Shown here: piece by piece, positions 5,965 through 12,373 of the stretch
Position numbering within the stretch: the stretch's first letter is position 1
Layout: every line of letters begins with the position of its first letter
From: Candidatus Eiseniibacteriota bacterium
GTDB lineage: Bacteria; Joyebacterota; Joyebacteria; Joyebacterales; Joyebacteraceae
DNA: 20,360 bases
Direction of reading: 5' to 3'
NCBI GenBank assembly: GCA_030638405.1
Contig: DAOWER010000169.1
Span: 1 to 20,360 of the forward strand
Notes under the pieces: model-generated
Told to the model about the DNA's origin: nothing
Database searches by the model: none
The model's input: only the letters and a program-made list of their open reading frames with translations
Made by a program: the position numbers and the translations under genes

Positions 5965-6825
5965 ATGGCGCACGCCGAGGCACAGGTCGAGCACCGTGAA
6001 GGTCGCGTTCGCACGAGCGATGGTCTTACGCTGTTCGAGCAGTCCTGGGCTGCTGGCGAGCCCGGAGCGGTGGTCGTGCTCGTTCACGGCTACGCGGAGC
6101 ACAGCACGCGGTATGAACCGACGGCTCGCCGGCTGGCGCGCGATGGGTACGCGGTGCAGACGCTGGACCTGCGGGGTCACGGCCGTTCCGAGGGGAAGCG
6201 TTGCTTCATCAGGGCCTTCGCCGAGTATCTGACCGATGTGGAGGCGGCTCTGCTCACCGCGGAGCGCGCGTGGCCGGACCGTCCGGTCTTCCTGATGGGG
6301 CACAGCATGGGAGGGCTGATCAGCGCTCTGTTCGTTCTCGATAGAACTGTCCCGGTGTCAGGACTGGTAGTGAGCGCCCCATCGGTGATGCTGGGGCGTG
6401 ACTTCTCTCCGCTCAAGGCGCGCGTGTCCGAGGTGCTGGGTCGGGTTCTTCCGAGCTTTCCGACTGTCCGGTTCCGCGCCGAGTCGCTGTCGCGCGACGC
6501 GGGTGTCGTCCAGGCCTACCGAGACGACAGGTTGGTTTTTCACGGCCGCACGCCGGCCAGGACCGCTTCAGAGATCATCCGGGCGATCCGCTCCGTCCAG
6601 GGGCGGATGGACCGCATCGAGCTGCCGCTGCTGGTCGTTCACGGGGGGCAGGACCAGGTCGCCGACGTCGAGGGCAGCAAACGGCTGTACGAGCGCGCCC
6701 GTTCGGACGACAAGTCGCTGAGGATTTTCGATGGGCTCTACCACGAGATAATGAACGAACCGGAGAAGGCCTGGGTGCTCGAGGAGATATCGACGTGGCT
6801 GGGCGCGCGCACCCCGGTGAGCTGA
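5965..6825 (+). CDS. Alpha/beta hydrolase, monoacylglycerol lipase/lysophospholipase type
   Basis: A 286-residue cytosolic hydrolase of the Hydrolase_4 group. The oxyanion-hole segment VVVLVHGYAEHSTRY lies near residues 36-50, followed by LDLRGHGRSEGKR (68-79). The nucleophile elbow is GHSMGG with Ser114. The catalytic acid is Asp230 in HGGQDQVAD and the base is His260 in GLYHEIMNE, all in canonical order. Length is normal for bacterial monoglyceride lipases, which release fatty acids from monoacylglycerols; related members act on lysophospholipids. No signal peptide is seen. Its stop is 20 bases before the TrmO start, so the two are probably co-transcribed. Exact substrate is not fixed by the sequence. 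Confidence 0.9.
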   Translation: MAHAEAQVEHREGRVRTSDGLTLFEQSWAAGEPGAVVVLVHGYAEHSTRYEPTARRLARDGYAVQTLDLRGHGRSEGKRCFIRAFAEYLTDVEAALLTAERAWPDRPVFLMGHSMGGLISALFVLDRTVPVSGLVVSAPSVMLGRDFSPLKARVSEVLGRVLPSFPTVRFRAESLSRDAGVVQAYRDDRLVFHGRTPARTASEIIRAIRSVQGRMDRIELPLLVVHGGQDQVADVEGSKRLYERARSDDKSLRIFDGLYHEIMNEPEKAWVLEEISTWLGARTPVS

Positions 6826-6845
6826 CCGGGTGGGAGAAGCTACCG

Positions 6846-7349
6846 GTGAAGGACATCACCTGCAGGCCGATCGGGGTCATTCGAAGCCCCCACACGAAGC
6901 AGGAGGAGACTCCCATTCAGCCTGTTTTCGCCAGAGGCGTGGCCGGGCGTGTCGAGCTCCTGCCTGAGTACGAGGAGGGGCTGAGGGACATCGAGGGGTT
7001 CTCCCACGTTTACCTGCTCTACGCCTTCGACCGCGCGAAGGCGCCCCGTCTCTCGGTGGTGCCGTACCTCGGTGACACGGAGCGCGGCGTGTTCGCTACA
7101 CGGGCTCCGTGCCGGCCCAACGCGCTGGGGATGAGTCTGGTCAGACTGCTGCGAAGAGAGGGAGCCGTGCTGCGCATCGAGGACGTCGATGTGCTGGATG
7201 GCACTCCGCTTCTGGACATCAAGCCGTACATCGGCAGGTACGACAGCCGCGAAGACGTCCGCTCGGGGTGGCAGGAAGATATCGACGACATCACCGCCCG
7301 CGAGCGGGGCAAGCGAGGTTTCGGAAGCGGCGGGACCTCGCAGGAGTGA
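6846..7349 (+). CDS. trmO: tRNA (N6-threonylcarbamoyladenosine-37) N6-methyltransferase TrmO
   Basis: A 167-residue protein of the TsaA/TrmO (formerly YaeB) family. The GTG at 6846, after GGGAGAAG, gives the family's typical start (CRPIGVIRSPH); the frame is open further upstream but overlaps the hydrolase gene. Other family marks are DIEGFSHVYLLYAFDR, FATRAPCRPNALGMS (residues 83-97, equivalent to the usual RSPxRPNPIGLS SAM-binding loop) and VDVLDGTPLLDIKPYI. TrmO adds a methyl group to t6A37 of ANN-decoding tRNAs, using SAM and a beta-barrel fold. The substitutions in the RPN loop suggest a divergent branch, so tRNA substrate specificity is less certain than family membership. Confidence 0.85.
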   Translation: MKDITCRPIGVIRSPHTKQEETPIQPVFARGVAGRVELLPEYEEGLRDIEGFSHVYLLYAFDRAKAPRLSVVPYLGDTERGVFATRAPCRPNALGMSLVRLLRREGAVLRIEDVDVLDGTPLLDIKPYIGRYDSREDVRSGWQEDIDDITARERGKRGFGSGGTSQE

Positions 7350-7355
7350 CACGCT

Positions 7356-7380
7356 GGCGCCCGATCGGGGCCTCTCGTTT
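7356..7380 (+). terminator. Possible terminator after trmO
   Basis: CCC-GATC-GGG is extended by GGC/GCC with one bulged G (7356-7372) and followed by TCTCGTTT. It begins six bases after the trmO stop, in a 112-base gap before the next gene. The loop is tight and the T-run is broken. Confidence 0.35.
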
Positions 7381-7414
7381 ACCTGGTGACATCAGGGCTC
7401 CGGCGTTGTAGCTT

Positions 7415-7438
7415 CGATACGGACAGCTTCTGGTATCG
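7415..7438. promoter_or_regulatory. Inverted repeat upstream of the four-helix membrane gene
   Basis: CGATAC (7415-7420) and GTATCG (7433-7438) form perfect 6-base arms 12 bases apart, ending 23 bases before the ATG at 7462. This could be a repressor operator or a 5' leader hairpin. I could not find a convincing -35/-10 pair around it. Confidence 0.3.
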
Positions 7439-7461
7439 TCAACTGGATAGGAGGGTCAGTC

Positions 7462-8133
7462 ATGTCGGGGTGGATACCGCAGGTGTACTACGATTTCCTG
7501 GCCCGCGTCATCCCCGGCTACGCCGTCCTGCTGGGAGCCATCTATCTCAGGTACGGGCCGTCGAGGGGAATCAACTTCACCTTGCGCGTGATATGCGAGC
7601 AGGAGGGCTCCTGGGTCTACCGCGTCGGCATCGGGCTGCTTGTCGCCTACCTCATCGGGGTGATTCTCGGTGAGCTCGGTGAGCTCCTGGCCGGGCGAGT
7701 GATGCGGCGCAGGGACGAGGGCCTCGCCGCGGGGTTCAAGAGGGAGTGTCTGGAGGACCACAGCCGGGCTCTTGAGGCGGTCGGACGGGAGCCGGTCGCG
7801 CTCCCGCCGGATGACCTTCCCGGTACCGATCTGATGGCCGAGCAGGTGGCGCTCGTCGATCACTACAGCGCCGGTCGCCTGCTGGCGCTCAGCGGCGAGA
7901 GACGGCTGTGCCTTGTTCTTGCGTTCGGCTTCTTCATACTTGCCATCGGCAATCTGCTCGCCTACTCAGCGGACCTCATCCCCAGACGTCTCGTTGTGGA
8001 GGGGCTGCTGTTCGTTTCGATGCTCTTGCTGTGGCGCAGGTCGACGCGGCTTCAGGAGCGCGTTGTACGCAAGACCTGCATAGCGTGGCTGACGAACGTC
8101 TTCGGCGGCGGGCTCTCGGGTACCGCGAGCTGA
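7462..8133 (+). CDS. Four-helix membrane protein of unknown function
   Basis: A 223-residue protein with ATG preceded by TAGGAGGG. It opens with WIPQVYYDFLARVIPGY, a phrase type I associate with poorly characterised bacterial membrane proteins whose first helix starts at an IPG motif. Predicted helices are at about residues 14-30, 52-76, 148-168 and 177-191. Between helices 2 and 3 is a cytosolic or periplasmic loop of about 70 residues, rich in charged residues (RRRDEGLAAGFKRECLEDH). A basic amphipathic segment follows helix 4. No catalytic motif is visible. It is separated from trmO by a possible terminator and inverted repeat, so it may start a new transcription unit. Confidence 0.7.
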   Translation: MSGWIPQVYYDFLARVIPGYAVLLGAIYLRYGPSRGINFTLRVICEQEGSWVYRVGIGLLVAYLIGVILGELGELLAGRVMRRRDEGLAAGFKRECLEDHSRALEAVGREPVALPPDDLPGTDLMAEQVALVDHYSAGRLLALSGERRLCLVLAFGFFILAIGNLLAYSADLIPRRLVVEGLLFVSMLLLWRRSTRLQERVVRKTCIAWLTNVFGGGLSGTAS

Positions 8134-8286
8134 CCCGGAGGAGCACCGGTGGCTGACGCGAGGGCACGGGAGCGTCACGAACCACGGCGAGGCTCCGGTC
8201 GCGCAGGCAGATGGATGTGATGGCAGCGGGTCGGCGACAGAACTGGCGTCGGCCCGTTGCTTTCCGAGGGTGGACCGGGGGGGGCG
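8134..8286 (+). other. 153-base gap with two overlapping mini-ORFs
   Basis: A GTG at 8149 behind GGAGGAG opens a 23-codon basic peptide ending at 8220. Its TGA overlaps an ATG at 8220 that opens a 25-codon frame ending at 8297, just past the GTG start of the DUF6504 gene. An 8-G run (8277-8284) lies directly before that start. The chain could be a leader that couples translation, or chance; no homology is evident. Confidence 0.2.
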
Positions 8287-8697
8287 GTGGAAGATAACGC
8301 ACTCAGCTTCATCGGTGAGAGAGTCGAGCCCTTCTTTGAAGAGGAGAGAGGTTTCGACAAACGGCCGCTGTGTCCGCGCGGCTTCGAGTGGCGCGGCCGC
8401 ACGTATCGGATAGAGGAGTGCAGCCGCGAGTGGCGGGACTACGCGCGGCGCGGCAAGATGGCGCACAACATGCGTGACTCTCATCTCGCGGCGGCAGAGA
8501 AACGGGGCTCGCGCGGCGTCGGACGCCACTACTTCCGAGTGCGGACCGACGACGGCCGAGTGTTCGACCTCTACTACGACCGAGCTCCCAGAGATACGAG
8601 GGACCGGAAGGGCAGCTGGCATCTGCTGCGGGAGATGGAGCGTCAGGAGGAGGCCGGCCCGGCTGAATCCGGGGCGCGGGGAGAGCAAGAGCCGTGA
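8287..8697 (+). CDS. DUF6504 family protein
   Basis: A 136-residue soluble protein. It carries the DUF6504 pattern: GFEWRGRTYRIEECSREWRDY in the first half, then HYFRVRTDDGRVFDLYYDRAP and a closing SWHLLREME. The middle is basic (RRGKMAHNMRDSHLAAAEKRG). The family is small, mostly beta-structured and of unknown function. GTG at 8287 is chosen because it gives the usual family N-terminus (SFIGERVEPFF); a TTG at 8257 in the same frame would add ten glycine-rich residues. The only Shine-Dalgarno-like element is the 8-G run, which is unusually close to the start. The stop overlaps the next gene's GTG by four bases. Confidence 0.75.
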   Translation: MEDNALSFIGERVEPFFEEERGFDKRPLCPRGFEWRGRTYRIEECSREWRDYARRGKMAHNMRDSHLAAAEKRGSRGVGRHYFRVRTDDGRVFDLYYDRAPRDTRDRKGSWHLLREMERQEEAGPAESGARGEQEP

Positions 8698-9509
8698 GCG
8701 AACGGACGTCAAGGCGAGAGGGCCGCGACCGCACTGCGGGCGAGTCGCAGATTCGAGAGCTCATCACGCGAACGGTGCGCTCAGTCGTCGCCGACGCGCA
8801 CACCGCCACCGCATATCGACCACCGCTGGTGGGGTTCGCCGCCGCTGACGACCCGGCGTTTGCGGATCTGAAGCGGCTGGTCGGTCCGGAGCACGGGCTG
8901 CCCGCGGATCTTCTGCCCGGCGCGGCGTCCGTGGTGTCCTTCTTCGTGCCGTTCGCGGCGGAGGTCGTGGAGGCGAACAGAGTGCGGAAGGCACGCGTCG
9001 CCCGCGAGTGGGCGGTCGCCTACCTGGAGACGAACGACCTCATAGGAACGGTCTGCGAGAGGCTGGATGAGGAGCTGCGCGGCGAGGGATTCGCGTCGGC
9101 GTCTGCGCCGGCCACCGGCAGCTTCGACCGCGAGACGCTCGCCTGCGGCTGGTCACACAAGAGCGTCGCGGTCATCGCGGGGCTCGGGTGCTTCGGGCTC
9201 CATCACATGGTAATCACCGAGGCGGGCTGCGCCGGCCGGTTCGGGAGCCTGGTCACCGATGCTGTGCTCAAGCCCAGTCACCGATCTCTGCGCGAGCTCT
9301 GTGTGAACAAGAGCGGAGGCACGTGCAAGGAGTGCGCGTCCAGATGTCCGGTCGGTGCCCTGGACGGCGCCGGGAATCTCAACAGAGAGCTCTGCTGGGC
9401 GCGCTGCAAGGCGGTCGCGAGGCGACTGGACGAGCTTGGGCTCGCGGAGGTCTGTGGGAAGTGCGCCGTCGGTCCGTGCAGCATGGGGCCACCTTCGAGC
9501 GAGGAATAG
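8694..9509 (+). CDS. QueG-like double [4Fe-4S] cluster protein
   Basis: A 271-residue protein resembling the iron-sulphur half of epoxyqueuosine reductases. The segment GWSHKSVAVIAGLGCFGLHHMVI followed by FGSLVTDAVL matches the QueG region that precedes the clusters. Then come C203, the CKECASRCPVGAL motif (C211, C214, C218), C234 and C238, and CGKCAVGPC (C254, C257, C262). That is enough for two [4Fe-4S] clusters. It is shorter than typical QueG (about 350-380 residues), and the cobalamin-binding N-terminal domain is only partly recognisable. It is therefore more likely a QueG-related reductase of unknown substrate than QueG itself. Translation is coupled to the DUF6504 gene through a GTGA overlap. 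Confidence 0.75.
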   Translation: MSERTSRREGRDRTAGESQIRELITRTVRSVVADAHTATAYRPPLVGFAAADDPAFADLKRLVGPEHGLPADLLPGAASVVSFFVPFAAEVVEANRVRKARVAREWAVAYLETNDLIGTVCERLDEELRGEGFASASAPATGSFDRETLACGWSHKSVAVIAGLGCFGLHHMVITEAGCAGRFGSLVTDAVLKPSHRSLRELCVNKSGGTCKECASRCPVGALDGAGNLNRELCWARCKAVARRLDELGLAEVCGKCAVGPCSMGPPSSEE

Positions 9510-9513
9510 GCGA

Positions 9514-10128
9514 GTGAGGGGCGACCGCGCCATCCGATCGAAGCGCGTCTACGCCGAGGAGACCTTCGCACAGGTGCACCTCGAGCAGAACGACGTGGTG
9601 TCTGCTGAGTTCCGTGAGTGCAGATTCGTGCGGTGCGGCTTCAGCGAGTCTGTGTTTCGGGCGTGCGTGTTCGACGAGTGTGTCTTCGTGGAGTGTGACC
9701 TCAGTCTGGTCAAGTTGCCGCACAGCGCGTTCTCATCGACTCGATTCGAGGGCTCGAAGATCATCGGTGTCAACTGGACGGAAGCAAACTGGCCGACGTC
9801 GAGGTTGTGGGGGCCGGTGGGGTTCGAGAAGTGCGTCATCAACCACTCGACCTTCCTCGGGTTGGATCTCAGAGGCGTGCGCTTCGCCGAGTGTACGGCG
9901 AAGGACGTCGATTTCCGGGAGGCGGACCTGTCGAAGGCGGACCTCTCCGGTACCGACCTGACCGGGGCGCAGTTCGGAGGCACGAATCTCACAGGCGCGA
10001 ACCTGCTGGGCGCCCGCAACTACAGCATCGACCCCGCGGGGAACACTCTCAAGGGTGCGCGCTTCTCGCTCCCGGAGGTCATGTCACTTCTCTCGGGCCT
10101 GGACATAGAGATCTCCGGATGGGATTGA
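9514..10128 (+). CDS. Pentapeptide repeat protein (Qnr/McbG-like)
   Basis: A 204-residue protein from GTG four bases after the previous stop. Nearly the whole chain is A(D/N)LxX-type pentapeptides with central Phe or Leu. A first block (residues 18-80) is phenylalanine-centred and cysteine-rich (ECRFVRCGFSESVF). A break at about 85-105 includes ANWPTSRLWG, and a second block (107-168) includes ADLSKADLSGTDLTGAQF. The ending NYSIDPAGNTLKGARFSLPEV is typical of Qnr/McbG-type members, which form a right-handed quadrilateral beta-helix that mimics DNA and binds DNA gyrase. Whether this one protects gyrase is not known; many chromosomal homologues have no assigned target. Confidence 0.88.
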   Translation: MRGDRAIRSKRVYAEETFAQVHLEQNDVVSAEFRECRFVRCGFSESVFRACVFDECVFVECDLSLVKLPHSAFSSTRFEGSKIIGVNWTEANWPTSRLWGPVGFEKCVINHSTFLGLDLRGVRFAECTAKDVDFREADLSKADLSGTDLTGAQFGGTNLTGANLLGARNYSIDPAGNTLKGARFSLPEVMSLLSGLDIEISGWD

Positions 10129-10130
10129 CC

Positions 10131-11045
10131 ATGCGCAGTGGGCTCACGACAGGGAACGCCGCCTTCTTGACATGCGTCGGCTCACCCAGTCAGGTGGGGC
10201 GTGCCGGGCTCCTCTTGGACAGCATACGAGCGTTCGGAGGACGGCTTCGGGATCGTCCCTTCTGGGTGGTAGAGGCGGATCCCGAGGGCGCGCCGTGCGG
10301 AGCGCTCGCTGACGTCGGGGCGGCGGTCGTCCCCTTGTCAGTGCCCTCATCGATAGACGGCTACCTCTTCGCGAGGAAGGTGACCGCGTGCGCGCGGGCG
10401 GAGGAACTGGCGGCGGGGTCGGTGGAGACACTCATCTGGCTGATCCCCGAATGCCTCATTCTCAAGCCTCCCGCGCTGCTCGAGCTGTCGCCGGCGGCGG
10501 ACGTCGCCGTGCGGCCCGTTCACATCCGGAACGTCGGTCTTCCCACGGGCGAAGAGCCGGACGCCTTCTGGCGCGGCGTGTTCGCGACCGTTGGCGAGCC
10601 GCCGGGCTCGTTCACCGTCGAGTCGTTCATCGAAGGTGTGCGGATCCGTCCATATTTCAACTCCGCCGTGTTCTCCGTGAGGCCGGAACTCGGTCTCATG
10701 CGGACGTGGCTGGAGGCTTTCGAGACGCTGGTCACTGACGAAGCTTTCCAGGAGGAAGCGTGCGGGGACGAGCGGCACCGGGTATTTCTGCACCAGGCGG
10801 TGCTCAGTGCGCTCATTGCGACGTCGCTCGAGCGCGCGCGCATCCGCGAGCTTCCTCCCGATTACGGCTATCCGTACAACCTGCATGGTTCGGTTCCGGC
10901 CGGCAGGCGCGCGGCCGCGCTCGGCGACACGGTCTGCGCCATCTACGAGGAACGATCGGTCGATCCGCGCGAGATCGACGACATCGAGATCCGTGAGCCC
11001 CTGAGGTCGTGGCTGGTGGCTCGAACCGCGAAGGGGGAAGCGTGA
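10131..11045 (+). CDS. Glycosyltransferase-like (GT-A fold) protein, DxD motif absent
   Basis: A 304-residue protein whose ATG lies two bases after the pentapeptide gene's stop; an in-frame ATG at 10119 is an alternative. The layout resembles nucleotide-diphosphosugar transferases: an N-terminal AFLTCVGSPSQVGRAGLLLDS, a central LIWLIPECLILKPPALLEL where relatives have a DxD-type motif, then RPYFNSAVFSVRPELGL, HRVFLHQAVLSALIA and RELPPDYGYPYNLHG. The catalytic acidic pair appears replaced by P-E-C, so it may be inactive or metal-independent. I recognise the overall pattern from uncharacterised proteins but not a named family. The stop overlaps the CDF exporter's GTG. Confidence 0.6.
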   Translation: MRSGLTTGNAAFLTCVGSPSQVGRAGLLLDSIRAFGGRLRDRPFWVVEADPEGAPCGALADVGAAVVPLSVPSSIDGYLFARKVTACARAEELAAGSVETLIWLIPECLILKPPALLELSPAADVAVRPVHIRNVGLPTGEEPDAFWRGVFATVGEPPGSFTVESFIEGVRIRPYFNSAVFSVRPELGLMRTWLEAFETLVTDEAFQEEACGDERHRVFLHQAVLSALIATSLERARIRELPPDYGYPYNLHGSVPAGRRAAALGDTVCAIYEERSVDPREIDDIEIREPLRSWLVARTAKGEA

Positions 11046-11968
11046 CACGGGGCCTCAAGAGGCGACCTCACCCTCCGGAGGCGGGGAGCGGCGGGATGAC
11101 ACCTGCCGGCGTAACGTGGGTGGGTATATCCGTCAACGTGCTGCTCGTGCTTGCGAAGATGGGGGTCGGTCTGGCGGTTCGGAGCCACACCCTCCTGGCG
11201 GACGGGCTCCACAGCGTGTCCGACCTCGTCACCGACTCTGCCGTACTTGTCGGTCTTCGAGTTTCTGCGAGGCCTGCCGACGACGACCATCACTACGGAC
11301 ACGGGCGCGTCACGACTCTCGTGACGGTGTTCGTCGGCGCGGCGCTGCTGGCAACTGCAGGTTGGATAGTCTACAATGCCATGGCGACGTTCAGGACACC
11401 GCACGATGGAACACTGGGCATGGTGCCGTTCTGGGTCGCGCTAGTCTCGATAGCCCCGAAGGAACTGCTCTACCGCCTGACCCTGAAGGTGGGGCGCAAG
11501 GCCGGCGACAGGTCGGTCGTGACGAACGCGTGGCACCACCGCACGGATGCGTTCACATCGATGGCGGCGGCCGCGGGTCTCGCCGGAGTCGCCTTCGGGG
11601 GTCCCGAGTGGGCGTTTCTCGACCAGCTCACCGCGGTCGTGCTGTCGGCGTTTCTCAGTGTGACGGCGGTGCGTATCATTCGTGAGAGCGTGGCCGAGCT
11701 CATTGATGTGGCCCCGGCCAGGGCGGTGAGCGAGCGAATAGAGCGGGCCGTGGCAGGCACGCCCGGCGTCCGGGAATTCCACACGCTGCGCCTGCGGATG
11801 ATGGGAGGTGCCATCATGCTGGACGTGCACGTTCACGTGGACCCGACGCTCAGCGTGAGCGAGGGTCACGACATTGCCACCGAGGTTCAGGCGCGGCTCC
11901 TGGACTGCGGATGTGACGTCACGGAAGCCATCGTACACGTGGAGCCGTGCGAGCGAGACGCCGGGTGA
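11042..11968 (+). CDS. Cation diffusion facilitator (CDF) metal exporter
   Basis: A 308-residue inner-membrane transporter. GTG at 11042 follows GAAGGGGG and overlaps the previous stop; ATG at 11096 is a possible shorter start. Six helices are predicted. The intramembrane metal site is visible as HSVSD in helix 2 (H57, D61) and HHRTD in helix 5 (H165, D169). This HxxxD/HxxxD arrangement is associated with zinc-transporting members. HHYGHGR follows helix 2, as in most bacterial CDFs. The C-terminal cytosolic domain (GVREFHTLRLRMMGGAIMLDVHV to the end) has the usual ferredoxin-like fold pattern. Role: proton-driven export of Zn2+ or a similar divalent ion. It is the last gene of the packed run that starts at 8287. 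Confidence 0.9.
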   Translation: MTRGLKRRPHPPEAGSGGMTPAGVTWVGISVNVLLVLAKMGVGLAVRSHTLLADGLHSVSDLVTDSAVLVGLRVSARPADDDHHYGHGRVTTLVTVFVGAALLATAGWIVYNAMATFRTPHDGTLGMVPFWVALVSIAPKELLYRLTLKVGRKAGDRSVVTNAWHHRTDAFTSMAAAAGLAGVAFGGPEWAFLDQLTAVVLSAFLSVTAVRIIRESVAELIDVAPARAVSERIERAVAGTPGVREFHTLRLRMMGGAIMLDVHVHVDPTLSVSEGHDIATEVQARLLDCGCDVTEAIVHVEPCERDAG

Positions 11969-12000
11969 CGGCGCCCCGCTCGGGTTGCGTTCTGATTGGG

Positions 12001-12307
12001 CGCCGTGACCTGGCAGCGGCTACCATGGCGGAGATCGCGGAGGCGGCGGAGAAGCACCTGGAGGGCAGACGTCGATTCGGTCGCGTCGAGCAGGTGGACA
12101 GGCGGCGGCTGTCCCGTGAACATCGGTAGAATGGCCGAGGGCGAGGATGCGCTTCTCCACGACGCCTAGAGCGTCTTCAGGGCATGCAGCGAGATACTCA
12201 AGTCGCAGGGGATGCTCGTGGACGGCGACCTGGTGGTCTGGACGGCGGGCAGCTCGCTCTTCGTCCCGGGAACCACGAACCTCATAGAGATACGCAGGAT
12301 TGAGTAG
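12001..12307 (+). pseudogene. Decayed 3' end of a pyruvate kinase gene
   Basis: This fills most of the 405-base gap between the CDF and RmuC genes. In one frame, 12001-12063 reads RRDLAAATMAEIAEAAEKHLEG, resembling the helix after the active-site domain of pyruvate kinase (usually VRTMARIAxEAE). From about 12107, in another frame, come CPVNIGRMAEGEDALLHDA, a TAG stop at 12167, SVFRACSEILKSQGM, then DGDLVVWTAGSSLFVPGTTNL and IEIRRIE before TAG at 12305. GDLVVxTAG followed by PGTTNL is the diagnostic end of the pyruvate kinase C-terminal domain. At least one frameshift, an internal deletion and a nonsense codon separate the pieces. The rest of the gene is absent. No inverted repeats or transposase mark the edges. 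Confidence 0.6.
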
Positions 12308-12373
12308 GACTTCGATGGTCGGGGGTGGGGAGATCGCCGCGACTCCGGCCGGCAGACGGAAGGACATTCACAC

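Noticed and set aside
11969..12373. Insertion sequence or mobile element that removed pyruvate kinase
   Set aside because: No terminal inverted repeats, direct target duplications or transposase fragments were seen.
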